Notes: generated by a model not told the origin, from the sequence alone. DNA of 64,000 nt from Anniella stebbinsi (GCA_029215795.1 JARDYH010000007.1:99091263-99155262), one strand, 5' to 3'. Shown: positions 45,877 through 58,241, counted from the first letter of the stretch. Made by a program: numbers and translations.

Positions 45877-48800
45877 TAGAGATGTAAAATTTCCGGAAAT
45901 TTTGAAGCCATGGGAAAAAACATGGGAATGGAAATTTTCAGAAAAATTGAAAAAGATGCAATATTAGCAGTTTTTACAGATTGAAAGTCACTTTGTTACT
46001 TTGGGAACATAAAATGTAATTATGTATAAGTTGGTCTGGCATAAAATTATCACATTTGGTATATTCAAAGTACAATGTATTCAAACAATTATTACAAACT
46101 GAATTTACTTTTTATATTATTTTTTACTTTATTTGGTAACAAATGGAGCTATAGGCTCCTGAACTGTAAGGAAAACCTGAGCTGTAAAGAACTTCTTTGG
46201 TTTTGCCAGTTTATGAGGAACAGGCAAAATGTTTTTTAAAAAACCCAGAAGAAACCATCAACATTAGTAACAAAGAAAAGCATGTCTCTGCTAGTCCTCC
46301 ACAATGTCAAGCAGATATAAAGTACTCATTCCCATAAAAAGAACTGAGGAAAAAACAGGGGGAACAAGATTCAATGAATAGACATGACATTTAATCAGAC
46401 TCCTTCTCTGAGCTATAGCTATCACTATCAGTTTCAGTCTCTGCTTTTGCTTTGTTATGTTTGTCATCATCATAGTTATCATGGATTTCTGAAAACTGAA
46501 GGTTTGCCCAAATTGAAACAAGCTTCTCTACCCTTTCACATGTCAGTTTATTTCTTGATTTGGTGTGAGTGTTTCCAAACATAGACCAGATTCTTTCACA
46601 TGCTGCAGAAGATGGAGGAATCTGAAGAAGACAAGAAGCAAGAGGAGACAGAGGCTGTGTTGTGCAAAGATCTTGCCACCATGTTGTAGGAGGGACATGT
46701 TTGGCAGAATCCCAGACTCCATTCCTGGACCAAATCCCTGAAGATGTTCTGTATTCTGCAACATTTGAAAGTACCTCTCCAACATCAAGTCCTAAGTGTG
46801 ATCCAGTCAAATGCAGTAGCAGTGCTATCATCACTGATATTCTCGCCTTTGAACCTTGGATCCGAGAGATCTGCAGCAGCATGAATTGGATGGCAACAAA
46901 ATTCTTCCCTTTTTTATTAAAATCGTTCAATTTACTTTCTCAGTGGAGATACACTGAGATTCTCAAAAACAGTTGTTTGTATCTTGGCCATTTGGTAAGG
47001 AATTTCTGATAAAAGTGCACTGTCTGATTCAGACATAGTGATTGCTGAAGAAATTGGCTTTAGAATCTTCAAGGAATTCTGCAGCTGAACCCAGAAGACA
47101 TCCTCATCAAGTACAGTGTTCCTTATACTCCTGGGTTCTTTAAGATCCTCAACTATTACTGTGTCTTGAAGAGCTGCTTTGTTTTTAGTGAGCTTTCAAA
47201 GGAGATCACCACCCCACCCAACCGAGTTTTACTTCAAAACTTCAGTTTCACTATTTTATTCTTTGCATTTTTTTCTACTTGCTTCTTCTTGAAAACTGCA
47301 GCTACAGTATGGGTAGCTTTTACATGCTTTATAGCTTCTTTTGCTCTTCTATAGATCCTTTGAAGGGGGTCCAGTTTCATAATGTCATTAAGAAGCAAGT
47401 TTAGCCCATGAGATGCACATCCTATTGCAGTAATATGTGGATACTTATCCATTATGATCTCCCATGCTGCTTTCATATTACTTGCATTGTCAGTCAGCAA
47501 AGCAAATACTTTACCACTCCCAATTTTCTGTGGGACTTCACATATTTTACAACTGATATACTGTGCAGTATGTCTATTCTCTCCTGTTTCAATGCTTCTG
47601 TAAAAAACTGGTTGAGGTGTTATCACAAAATTTGTAATTCCTTCTCCTCTCACATTTGTCCATCCATCTGTAAGTAGTGCAAGACACCGTGCTTCGTTGA
47701 TTTTTCCTTGCACAGTTTCCATTACATGTTCGTATTCTGACTCTGAAAGAGGCTTACTCAAAGAATGTCTGCTGGGCAAACGGTATGATGGTCTTAGTAA
47801 TTTAAAAGTTTCCTGCCAGTATGTATTTTCAGTTATTAACAATGGGGTTCCAGAAGAATATATTGCTCTTGCAAGAGCTTGATAATTTTTTCCTGATCTT
47901 CAGATGTCATCTTGTCTACAAATGAAGCTATTGAGTAATTTTTGGATGCAGTTGTTTTCAATATTTGTTTACTTGAAGATGCTGCTGATGGGACAACACT
48001 TTGTGGTGATGATGATGATGGTGATGATGATGATGATGTTACAGATGGAGCAGAAAGAGGACTTCTTGAACGAGAATGTTGAGGAAAGCTATGTGTACTT
48101 TCATCATTATGGTCCTCCTCACTTAGATCCATGAAGGATTTTTAATATCTACTGGATACTTGTTACATACAATAATGTGTTTTGTCATCCTAGTAGCATT
48201 TGGAAATGCATATTTCATTTGAAAGTATTTGCAAATCACATTTTTTTTCTCAGAAGAACTTGTGGTGTGGAAATGCCTCCATATGTTAGATGTTGGTCTC
48301 ACTACTTTCCTGAGGGGGGTGGGGAGAAAAATAATTTAGTGGCTAGCTTGCAAGTAAATACTAAGCTATGGTTGGGGGGGGCAATAAAGAATAAGATTAG
48401 TAGGAATTAAATTATGATTTACATAAGGGTTATGAAAATAAACTAATGCAGCTAAAATATGGTTTAATTTTCTGAACTCAGATAAATTTAAACTCTTATT
48501 TTTCAATTAAGTATACTTTCAGCTCCCTTTTGTTGCTCTGTACTTTTTTCCAGTCCTTTCAGGCCTAGTCAAAGAGGACAGAACCACCCACAAGCAAAAA
48601 AGAAACTGAAACCTTTTCCCTTCTCTTGTGACAATGGCAATGCCCCCTAGAGGCAGAAATGCATATTGCTCTTGCATTTGAGAGTTGTAGTCTCTCCGTT
48701 TGCAATCTAGGACTTGCTTGTCCTTGGTGCACAGAAATTGTAATAATCTGATACTGTAAATAGTTTTTAGAAATCATTTGGAGAAGTAATATACGAACAC

Positions 48801-48959
48801 CTTGTCTTAAACATTTTATTCATCATGTTAAAATAAAACATTCCATAATCCATTTTTCTTCATTTTTTTCCCCATTTTTTCCAAATTTTCAGAAAAAAGC
48901 AAAGAAGGCTTTGGGGAAACCATTTTTTTCTGGTTTTTTTCCAGGCCTTCACATCTCTA
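45877..48959 (-). mobile_element. hAT-superfamily DNA transposon, about 3.1 kb
   Basis: The ends are TAGAGATGTAAAATTTCCGG at 45877 and, reverse-complemented, TAGAGATGTGAAGGCC at 48959: a short imperfect terminal inverted repeat. The minus strand encodes a BED zinc finger, a DUF659-type core and the hAT C-terminal dimerisation region. No clear 8-bp target duplication is visible, so the borders could be off by a few bases. It sits antisense in CTC1 intron 1 and is inactive. Confidence 0.8.
46391..48245 (-). pseudogene. hAT transposase, multiple frame breaks
   Basis: Reading the minus strand from 48245: a BED-type zinc finger (CKYF then NATRMTKHIIVC, to about 48150), a stop, a Ser-rich acidic linker (48132-47836, with a GAT-repeat-encoded serine tract), the transposase core (47842-47234: LLTDGWTNVRGEGITNF, LLTDNASNMKAAW, GCASHGLNLLLND), a scrambled stretch (about 47230-46930), and the dimerisation region (46930-46391: SAACERIWSMFGNTHTKSRN). 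Order and motifs match hAT transposases with a DUF659 core. Stops and frameshifts show it is dead. Confidence 0.85.
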
Positions 48960-49074
48960 ACTGACACATGATAGCCGGTCAAAGAGGCTTAAGTGCCGCA
49001 GTAGATGCATACATCAGAGATGTCTAGGAAGGGACACCATGTATAGGTGCTTCTGTGCAGATGCTAGAAGCCCC

Positions 49075-49175
49075 TAACCCAAAATGGGAAAGTTGGAGTG
49101 CCAAGTTTTAAAGAAGAACCTAGATATAGTGGGCGTTACAGAAATGTGGTGGAAGGAAGAGAATGAGTGAGATTA
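49075..49175 (+). mobile_element. LINE endonuclease fragment (CR1-like)
   Basis: A short plus-strand reading KKNLDIVGVTEMWWKEENE (49111-49167) followed by TGA matches the endonuclease block that precedes the catalytic Glu in CR1-like LINEs. Flanking sequence to about 49430 may belong to the same decayed copy. Confidence 0.55.
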
Positions 49176-49435
49176 AGGTCATCTCTTGATATAAAGCCTA
49201 TAGGAAGGGCAGGGAAGGGTGTAAGATGTTGCTCTGTATGTCGAAGAGGGCATATTGTTTAGAAAACTTAAAGGGGCAGACTCTTCCACAGAAGCACGGT
49301 GGCTCCAAAACTGGGCTCCAAAACTAATCTAGTACTAAAAACATGCTATCATGCCTCGGACCAGAATAGTGGCAGAGACACCCTGCGGGGTCTCAGTTTC
49401 AACAGGTGGAAACTGGGGACTGTAAAATCCATGGA

Positions 49436-49665
49436 GGATAAGGCTATTGATGGCTACTAGTCCTATATGCTACTTCCAGTCTCAGAGGCGGTATGCCCAT
49501 GTACACCAGTGGCTGGGGAGCAGGGGCGGGAGGGTGCTGTTGCACTCATGTCCTGCTTGTGGGTTTTCCATCAACAGCTGGTCAGCCACTGTATGACCAG
49601 AATGCTGGGCTAGATGGACCCTTGGCCTGATCCTGCATGGCTCTTGTTCCATTCTTACGTTCTAA
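49436..49665 (+). repeat. Dispersed repeat ending 'gctagatggaccc', copy 1
   Basis: Shares cagaggcggtatgcccatgt, ggtgctgttgcactcatgtc, cagccactgtatgaccagaa, tgctgggctagatggaccct and ttcttacgttcta with 56213-56405 and 58690-58872. All are on the plus strand. Class uncertain. Confidence 0.65.
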
Positions 49666-49883
49666 TATAACATTAACTAGTTTTTTCCCTCCTGAAGTGT
49701 TGAACTCAATAGTTTTAAGTGTTCAAGTAAATAGTGGGCAATTTTAAAGTTTTGAGATGTGATTCAGATTTATCTCATATTCATTCAAGTCTTTCTGCTA
49801 AGGAAATCTCTTCTCTTCTTTTCTCTTTTGGTTGTTCATTCTTGACTATAATTTCACTGAATCAATCATTCTTTTTCTTCCAG

Positions 49884-50130
49884 CCTTATCTCCATTTCTG
49901 ACCTTCAGTCCAAACGATGCGTGCCTTGCTGTAGTCATCTAACTTGGAGTTCTAATGAATTCAGGAAATGGGTTCACCAAAATGAAGGCATTTTATCTAA
50001 CCAGAGAACTTTACAACGAACATACTTGATACTTGTTGGCTACTTGACAAATGAGAGGCTGGGAGAGGAAGACCAGCTGGTGGATGGCAGCTTGTATGTA
50101 CAAGACGACACCGGTGTGCTGCCCTGTGTG
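49884..50130 (+). CDS. CTC1: CTC1 exon 2
   Basis: The acceptor is tttttcttccag|CCTTATC. The exon encodes LISISDLQSKRCVPCCSHLT (human counterpart recalled as containing LPCCSHLSWSS), then LILVGYLTNERL and DGSLYVQDDTGVLPCV. These belong to the N-terminal OB-fold region of CTC1. It enters in phase 2 from exon 1 and leaves in phase 0. The donor is CTGTGTG|GTACGG, a weak but canonical GT site; reading beyond it soon loses similarity, and exon 3 continues the protein exactly. Confidence 0.9.
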
Positions 50131-50919
50131 GTACGGCCTGAGAATATGCTTCTCTTTCCCTTCCAGCACTGTGTGGGAGGGGCATTTCTGAATTGTAGGC
50201 CTTAAAAACCCTCTCCATATTATGCCCAATGACAGTCCTTTGGGCTCCACCTATGTGGAGAACGTAAAGCAGCCATTTTTGAAGTCAGCAACACATTTCC
50301 AATGACTTTGGATATAGGAATTGAACATCCAAGCTTGAGATGATGGGGGAGTCATGTTGTTTGCTCATGTACTTCCTGCAAAAAGGGAAATTTGGGTGTA
50401 GGGAGCTGAATCTCATCTTCCCCTGGTCTGTTGCTGCAGGTACACAAGGCATGCATTTCTTGAGGCAGGAGAGATCGGATCACCCTACTCCCTAGTACAG
50501 TGATGGTCAGCCTGGTGCCTGCAGACATGTTTCTTGGTGCCTGCCTAGGTGCTCTACCCCTCCCACTTAAAGAAAAATTAACACATTTTCTTACTGGCAG
50601 CTGGGATCACTTCAGAGGAAAGTGGAGGGCATCCAGCTACTGCCATATTCATTTCCTATGAATGCCTTTGGGCTTCATGATGGGCCACAGAGTCATTCTT
50701 AGGAAATGAAGATAGTGGGTGGCTGTACACCGATGCTTCCCTCTGCAGCATGCCCAGCCATCAAGGAAAAGAAAGTGTAAAAAGAAAAAAGTGCAGAAAA
50801 CTGGGTTTGAAGGAGCTTAAGGTATTGTGGTTCAGACCCCTTGTACCAGTCCTTTTGGCCGGTTACTTGTGCTTTGTGACGAACCACTCCTCCTATGGCA
50901 GCTATTTTGTAACCATCTA

Positions 50920-52032
50920 GTAACCTCCCTTGTGGACTGTGGGAATGCTGTGGACATAATATATCTTGACTTCAGCAAAGCTTTTGACAAAGTGCCCCAT
51001 GACATTCTGATTCAGAAACTAGCGAAAAGTGGGCTAGATGGAACTTATTAGCCACAGTTGGCTACAGAATCAGACTCAAAGAGTGTTTGTCAATGGTACC
51101 TTTTCACACTGGGGGGAGGTAACGAGCGGGGTACCGCAGGACTTAGAGCTGGGCCCAGTGCTCTTCAACATATTTACTAATGATTTGGACTAGGAGGTGC
51201 AGGGAATGCTTATCAAATTCATAGATGACACAAAATTGGATGGGATTGCTAATACCCTGGAAGACAGAAGCAAAATCCAAAGTGATCTTGATAAGCTGGA
51301 GTGCTGGGCTGAAAACCACAGAATGAAATTTAATAGAGATAAATGCCAAATTCTACACCAAATTCTACAAGCGAGAAGGATCTGAGAATGAAGATGAGCA
51401 AACAGTGTGATGTGGCTGCAAAAAAAGCAAATGCTGTTTTGGGCTGCATTAATAGAAGTATAGCTTCTAAATCGTGTGAGGTATTGGTTCCCCTCTGTTC
51501 AGCACTGGTTAGGCCTCACCTTCAGTATTGCGTCCAGGTCGGGGCACCACACTGCAAGAAGGATGCAGATAAGCTGGAGCATGTTCAGAGGAGGGCAACA
51601 CGGATGATCAGGGGTCTGGAAACAAAATCGTATGAGGAGAGACTGAAAGAACTGGGCGTGTTTGGCCTTGGGAAGAGAAGATTGAGGGGAGACATGATAT
51701 CACTCTTCAAATACTTGGAAAGACAAGTATTCGAAGAGGGCCAGGATCTCTTCTTGATCATCCCAGAGTATAGGACACGGAATAATGTGCTCAAGTTACA
51801 GGAAGCCAGATTTCGTCTGGACATCAGGAAAAACTTCCTGACTGTTAGAGCACTACGACAATGGAACCAATTACCTAGGGAGGTGGTGGGCTCTCCCACA
51901 TTAGAGGCATTCAAGAGGCAGCTGGACAGCCATCTGTCATGTATGCTTTAAGGTGGATTCCTGCATTGAGCAGGGGGTTGGACTTGATGGCCTTCTAGGC
52001 CCCTTCCAATTCTACTATTCTATGATTCTATG
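50920..52032 (+). mobile_element. CR1 LINE, 5'-truncated, in CTC1 intron 2
   Basis: It starts inside the RT (VDIIYLDFSKAFDKVPHDIL near 50950-51012), continues through EWEV.GVPQ-like and IKFIDDTKL (near 51208-51240, IDD in place of the usual ADD), and the C-terminal region 51343-51951 (LVRPHLQYCVQ, RVQRRATRMI), and ends with the CR1 3' end and ATTCTATG repeats at 52012-52032. The last 200 codons are still open in one frame, so this copy is younger or better kept than that at 4037-7370. Confidence 0.9.
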
Positions 52033-53108
52033 GTGGTGCCCAAGACAGTTTTTCAAATTGCCTAGTGTGCTAACAGGCCCAAAAAGGTTTCTTACATCTG
52101 CCCTACTGGTATTTCTACAGAGTTAAAAATGGTTTTTCCTTTGAGCAATTCATAGCCTTTTATTTATTGAATTGCAAGTTTACTCATATTCCAATGTCCT
52201 TAAAAGCATGTTCATGTTGTGGTATAATATGGAAATTAAAACAAAATTGAAATAGATTAACCTAGATGATGAATCACTAAGATAGGCTTACTGCAGAGAC
52301 AAGCAATTTCGTCCTTAAAATGTGATCAAAAAGGTGACAGTGGGTCCCTAAGGAGTCTAGGGCTCTGTTCATTGGAGAGGATATTAACAACTCCCGAACC
52401 ACCTGAAAGGGCTCTACTGGATGGCTACTCAAGGATGCAATGGAGGCAGCAAAATAGGATGTATTATGACTAATTCCATTTACACTTTACATTTTGGAAT
52501 ATTTCATGATATTTCATTAGAGATTAATGATTTTCATTTGTTTGATAGTCTTCCAACAACTTTTAGTACCCTTCGAGACACAGTAAAGAAAAGTCTCATA
52601 ATAGTTTGAAAATATGCCAGTGAGCATCTAAAAGGAATGCTGACTTTCTTAGCTATGCCCTGTCCTGAAGTTGTAATAGTAAACCCAGACTAAAGTTTGG
52701 GCATAGTCTTCTAATTTTTATGAAATAGTTGCTTAAATCCAGGAGCTCTGTTACAGTTTTCGCTAACAATGTCCTAGAGTGGTTATGACTAGCACAGTAT
52801 ATTGTTCGGTTATAGCTGCTGTGACATTGAAACTAATTTCATAACTGTGCCATTTTTTCCCAATCATTTTCGTTACTGTGGAAAATTATAATTTTGAATT
52901 TGAGTTGTGGTACCTTCTGGGTTTGAAGTGAATTGTATTTCATGTTAGAGATTGTTGGATACAGGAAAGTAGGTCTTTTGAAAGAGGTTTTAGCAAAACT
53001 TCAATGACGGATAGAGTGCTATCCTCAGACAAATTTAGAAGTACTGTTTTCAAAGAAAGGGCTGTAGTTTGGGTACATCTAATGGAGACAATTTCTCTCT
53101 TGGTTTAG
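52033..53108. other. CTC1 intron 2, unassigned
   Basis: No gene or named repeat recognised before the exon 3 acceptor. Confidence 0.45.
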
Positions 53109-53308
53109 CTCCTGCGTTTTAAGCTGGAATGGCTAGAACGCTTAATGCTGTTCCCTAGTTGGGTATATATCCCCCAAACAGACCAGATCACAGCTGGTTA
53201 TGTGGAGATCTTAGAAGACCCAGTCCAAGTGAATCCAGGACCGGAGAAGGTTATTGATATCATCCCTGTCTTTTACCCAGTATCAGCTGCACAGCTGCTC
53301 AATTCCAG
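53109..53308 (+). CDS. CTC1: CTC1 exon 3
   Basis: Acceptor tcttggtttag|CTCCTG, donor AATTCCAG|GTAACA. It enters in phase 0 and exits in phase 2. Encoded residues LLRFKLEWLERLMLFPSWVY line up with human [20 protein letters not shown] (recalled), and the end reads IIPVFYPVSAAQLL, where human has PIPVLYPESASCLL. The spacing of these blocks equals that of the human protein, which argues for a functional exon. Confidence 0.92.
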
Positions 53309-53792
53309 GTAACATTTAATGTTGTCTACCAAATTTTTTATCTACCATGATTGTTGTTTAGATAGTTGTTTTCCATTGAAGCAGCAAGTTATCTGGAAAA
53401 AACTAATATAGAAATACTGTATCCTAAACCTGGATGGAATGTTGATTTACTTGGCTAAAGTTTAGAATTGTTTTTGTAGATCTACAAACCTTGTTTCTCA
53501 AAATACAAGTGAGAAAGGGGTATAATACAATGTTTCAAAAGTAATGTTTAAGCAACAGTTGCTTTCGCCTGAGAGTTATAAGAGACCACATTAGAACTTA
53601 ACCATTTTTTTTCACAACAAAAATGTCAAATTTGAGAATGGTTGTCTAGCCATGTTTTTGTTGATGTTACTATCGCTATTTTGTTGTTTATACAGGTAAC
53701 ATAGCATAACAGTAAATAGCGTGAGCTGGGAAGTCCATGATTCAAATTTTATCTTTGCCACGAATTCATTTGGCAGCAGTAAGCAAGTCAGT
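53309..53792. other. CTC1 intron 3, unassigned
   Basis: AT-rich intronic DNA with no recognised feature. Confidence 0.4.
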
Positions 53793-54007
53793 GACCCTGT
53801 TCAGACAACACACTAAGCCATGGTGATTAAGCACTTTGAGCTAAACATTATGGCTTAGCGTGTCATGTGAAGCATGACTTAGCGTGTCGTGCGAACCATT
53901 TCTAACCATGGTGGCTACATAACCATGACTTAAACATGCCTGCTGACCATTTGCTGCAAGAGGATTAGCAGCCTAACTATGGTTTAGCGTGCTGTGTGAA
54001 CAGGCCC
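53793..54007. mobile_element. MITE with GACCCTGTTC termini, copy B
   Basis: Opposite orientation to copy A at 29764-29950. Starts GACCCTGTTCAGACAACACA and ends GTGCTGTGTGAACAGGCCC. Internal blocks aagccatggtgattaagcac and tggctacataaccatgactt match copy A reverse-complemented. Copy B has an extra internal duplication of cttagcgtgtc. Confidence 0.75.
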
Positions 54008-54069
54008 AGTGTCTTTCATTGTCACTCACACACACCACCCATCTGTGACAAAGGGGGAACAGTATTGAC

Positions 54070-54190
54070 AGATTCTAGAGGGGTAGTCATGTTGGTCTGT
54101 TGCAGCAAAAAGGAAAAATAGACTTGTGGTGTTTTATTATGGCATAGGCTTTTATGGACCCCGTTTACTTCATCAGATGCATTAAGTGGA
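54070..54190. repeat. Dispersed reptilian-type repeat fragment
   Basis: The pattern gtagtcatgttggtctgttg, gcataggcttttatggac, acttcatcagatgcatta resembles the repeat at 29975-30160 and a repeat common in reptiles. Class not assigned. Confidence 0.55.
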
Positions 54191-54744
54191 TCAGATGCGA
54201 TACTAACAACATTTTTATAACTATTGTTGAGAGCAGTAGTCCACAAATTTTAGCTTGATTTTCTAGCCAAACCATAATGTAGAGTTGCTACCAACCCCTC
54301 ACTTTCCTAAGTCCTGTAGCACATGTTGGATTTTTGCTGTTGGAGAAAGCAGCACCTCGTTGCTGCTACTACCTCTGGCAAAAGCCCAACAAGAGAAACT
54401 GCCCCTGCCTCCTCTCTCTGAATGAGCAGGGGGAGAAAGGAGGGGCGGTTTCTCTCCTGCTGCTGCCACTTGTAAATGGAAAGGATGAGAAACCAAGGCT
54501 CTCCCTAGAACAGGGCCCCCCAGTCCTTTTAGGCCAGTGGAGGCATTTGGAATGTTGGAGTGTTGTGGGTGCTCTCATAAAATGGCTTCCATAGGGGATT
54601 GCCCATTCATCATATAGCTGCGATGGAGGGTGTGACCAGTCACAAAACAGCCATTTCCCAGAAGGCAAAATGGTAAGGCTACAAGAAAAGTAATTTGCTT
54701 AAGGCAACGATCAGAGATGTAAGGCAGGGGTATTTGTTAGAACC

Positions 54745-56212
54745 CTTTTTATTCAGTTTCTACATCAATAATATTGTGCAGATTTAACTTTTTATTATTT
54801 TTCCACGCATAAAAAACAATCAAAACACATACATGAACCCATCTGTACATCATTTTATAAAAGTTTTCTTTAAGACTAATACTCAGCGTAAACTTTAGGT
54901 TTTCCCCCCACGTACTTTCCCATTGGTCCGTAGTTATTTTATGCCCCATACTTTGTGCCCATTTTATCATGCAATCTTTCACCTTTTCATCCTCCATCTC
55001 AAACTTCAAACTTCAATAACAACTAGTATACTTTTGATATAACCTGTTCATCATTTGTGCACATTGCTTTTTCAAATTCAGATTTGGTTTGTTCGAACCC
55101 CCACATTTTTAATCTAATTTAAATCTTTCTGCAATTTGTAAGTAAGGAAACCATTGGCAAGTATGACCTTCTTCCATCAACCCCTCTCTTGGCTTGAGTC
55201 TGTCTTCCCCTTGTACTACTTCTAATACATCATAATAAGTTAACCATTTATGCAGACTTGAAAGCTGTCTTCTATGGTACGCTTCTTGTGCTGATACCCA
55301 ACGTGGGACCCCTTGACACAATCCCCGTTGATATTTATTCCATGTTCTCAAAATTGTCCTTCGCACATAGTGATTGTTAAATTCTACGTTGACCTTTGCT
55401 TTATCATACCACACATAACCATGCCACCCAAATCTCAACTCGTGCCCTTCTAACTCCAGTCATCTTCTGTTTTTCAACATTATCCATTCTTTCACCCACA
55501 CTAAGCAACAGGCAGAGAAATACAACTACAAGTTTGGGAAGCCCAGACCTTCCCTTTCTTTTGCATCCTGTAATATTTTATATTTGACTCTTGTTTTTTT
55601 GCCTTGCCATATAAATTTAAATGTATCTCTCTGCCATTGCTTAAATGGTTGTTCCAAGGACACGATTGGTATTGTTTGGAATAAATGTAACATTCTTGAT
55701 AACACATTCATCTTAATTGTGGCAATTCTCCCCAAAATTGACAGTTGTAACTTATCCCATCTGTCTAGATCTTTTTTAATTTCACTCCAAGTTTTAACAT
55801 AGTTATTACTAAACAACATACAATTCCTGTCTGTCAGCGTAATGCCTAGATATTTTACCTTTTTCTCAATCGTAAAACCTGATTTCTCTGTCAACTTTAG
55901 TTGTTCCTGAGTTTTCATGTTTTTGTTAATATCTTGGTCTTCTGTTTATTAACCTTAAAGCCTGATACTGCACCATATTCTTTCAATTTATGCATCAAAA
56001 TGTCAAAATCCTTTAACGGGTCTTCTAAAGTAAACACCAGATCATCAGCAAATGCTCGTAACTTATAAGACTCTTTTTTAATATTCACCCCTCTGATTCT
56101 CTCCTCTTGCCTAATGTCTCTATTTAATATTTCCAATGCCAACATAAACAATAATGGTGACAAAGGGCAACCTTGTCCTATTTGTATTTGGCATGTTTTT
56201 GTCAATTCTGCC
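54745..56212 (-). mobile_element. L1-type LINE fragment, antisense, distinct lineage
   Basis: On the minus strand, from about 56212, the ORF2 RT motifs read GQGCPLSPLLF and AFADDLVF (near 56050), then KVKYLGITLT (near 55855), the FKFIWQGKK block (near 55620), and the C-terminal region in changing frames (55438-55109 and 55009-54749). It is 5'-truncated and frame-broken. The FADD box and different sequence separate it from the FVDD L1 at 34808-40548. It lies antisense to CTC1 in intron 3. Confidence 0.85.
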
Positions 56213-56405
56213 TCTAGTATCCGAGGCAGGAAGCCTGTGTGCACCAGTTGCTGGGGAACATGGGTGGGTGGGTGCTTTTGCACCATGTCCTGCTTTGTTG
56301 GTCCCTGCTCAACAGCTGATTGGTCACTGTGTGAACAGAGTGCTGGACTAGATGGACCCTCGGTCTGCTCCAGCATGGCACTGCTTCTGTTCTTAACTTG
56401 CCCAA
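56213..56405 (+). repeat. Dispersed repeat ending 'actagatggaccc', copy 2
   Basis: Abuts the 5' truncation point of the antisense L1. Shares the blocks given for 49436-49665, including ccatgtcctgctttgttggt and ggtcactgtgtgaacagagt. Confidence 0.65.
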
Positions 56406-57365
56406 GAACCTATATACAAGGCAGAGAGGGCATTTAGGTCTCAGATGCCATCTCTGCCTTGTATTTAGGTTGTTAGGCAAGTTATATTCAATCAGTTAAC
56501 TTTGGCACCTGAGCCCCAAATGCCAAATCATTTTTTTGCCCTCACAAGGTACAACAAAATACCCCATCCACAGAGGCAAAGTGACAGTGCTCGAAAGAAA
56601 CAGATTCACATGCACAGAGGCAAAGCATCCACCCGTACAAAAAATTCTAGGCAAAACATGCACGACATGTATATCCCCCCCCCCACAAACCCGCTTCCCG
56701 CCCCCACAACCCAGGGGTAACGGAATGGAAAGGCTGAAAACTTTAACAGAAGCAATCTACACTGCCACATTTTGTTTCAGGGTCCCACTTATTGTTGCTA
56801 CTGGGGCCAGTTGTGTCTTCTGTCCCTAAAACTATAATAGATTGATTAGACTCTCAAGAACTGAGGTCTCTGGGATGCTCTGAAGTGTAGTTGAATCTTC
56901 TGATAGTCAAATGGGAGACAACGCTGAGATATCACTGGGAAGGTGTGAATTCTGTCCTGGGAAGAGTTCTTCTAGCCTTTCAGTGTCGGTGAAAGTGCAC
57001 GTGAAATTGACGCTGAGGACCAAGAAAGAGTCTTTTGGACTTGTATTGTGTTGTGCATTTCAGTTTGTAATTGATTCAAATCCACAAGAAAAAAGGTCAA
57101 TTCTAAATCATTGATTTAAATCCAGTTTCCCATTGAAACTTTTTCATATATTTCCTGAACAATAGTGCACATCTGACCACTAAACCATGTTAATTTACAA
57201 CTAAGGGCAATCCCATGCATGTTTAAGCAGATGCTGGCTGGGGCTTGCTGGGAGTTGTTGGTCTTGTTTCTGTCTATACATCCATAGGGTTGCCCCTTAA
57301 ACAGAGTGTACTGTTATTACACTGATCCCTTCTTACGAGCAGGTTTTGCATCTGTTACACTGTAT
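56406..57365. other. CTC1 intron 3, unassigned
   Basis: No gene. A 'tttaaatcca' stretch near 57110-57200 repeats in diverged form sequence near 23130-23230 (accactaaaccatgttaatt). Confidence 0.45.
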
Positions 57366-57366
57366 A

Positions 57367-57419
<53 letters not shown>
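57366..57419. repeat. Compound (TG)n(TA)n microsatellite
   Basis: About eleven TG units followed directly by about fifteen TA units. Confidence 0.95.
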
Positions 57420-57424
<5 letters not shown>

Positions 57425-58161
57425 ATGCTTCCCAGCCCCTTTTTCTTTAACCTTCTGGGGAATGTCTTTAAAATATCCCCATACAGGGTCTTGATGTGAC
57501 CAGCACCCATGACAGGTTGAGAGGAACAGCACAATCCTTGACATATCTCCTCAGAAATAGGTTTCATTGAGTTCAGTGGGGCTTAATCCCAGACAAGTGA
57601 TCTAGGAAACCAGCCTAAATATGGGAATACCGTGTTGCTTCTTTCTGCTTCGCTCAGTTTTGCCCTCACAAAAAAGAAAAGCAGCAAACAAAAACAAAAT
57701 GCCCATGATCGATTGGTCAAAGCAAGGTTTACTGAGCAGAAAAAATCCAATTTAAAATTTTAAGCGTCTGGTTTTTTTTTCCAATTTTTAAAGCATCAGT
57801 TTTTATACTCCTTTTCTTCACTAACTACTTTGCCTTACTTAGCCCGTCCCCACCACCACATGAGCACAGAAAAACAGTCATATCTAGCCTGTGTCCTGCG
57901 CATGTGACTTTACAGAGAAACTGAAAGCCCCAAACTTGCCAGAAGCAAGAACAGTTAAGGCCCTATCCTATGCGAGTTTAGAAAGAAAAAAAGTTCTGTA
58001 ACTAACCAGCATTCCCCAGCCAGCATGGATGTTTTTCCATCTAAATATGCATAGGATTGCGCCCTTAGGGACAGAGCCATGTTTGGAATGAATGCCCATG
58101 ATTGATTGGTCAGTAACTTCATTTTTATGAGACTGTACAAGTTTAAGGAAGTGTAAGCTTC
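57420..58161. other. CTC1 intron 3, unassigned
   Basis: Carries diverged fragments of the dispersed 'cataggattgcgccc' motif (near 58050). No gene seen. Confidence 0.4.
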
Positions 58162-58241
58162 GGATTCCTGGGTTGGACAAGGGTTGGACTCTGTGGCATT
58201 ATAGGCCCCTTCTAGCTCAACGATTCTATGATTCTATGTTT
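58162..58241 (+). mobile_element. CR1 LINE 3' tip
   Basis: The last 80 bp of a CR1: gggttggactctgtggcatt, aggccccttctagctcaacg, then attctatgattctatg. Confidence 0.85.

Noticed and set aside
47904..48134. A plus-strand frame with a poly-Met tract
   Set aside because: It is the reverse of the Ser-rich linker of the hAT transposase.
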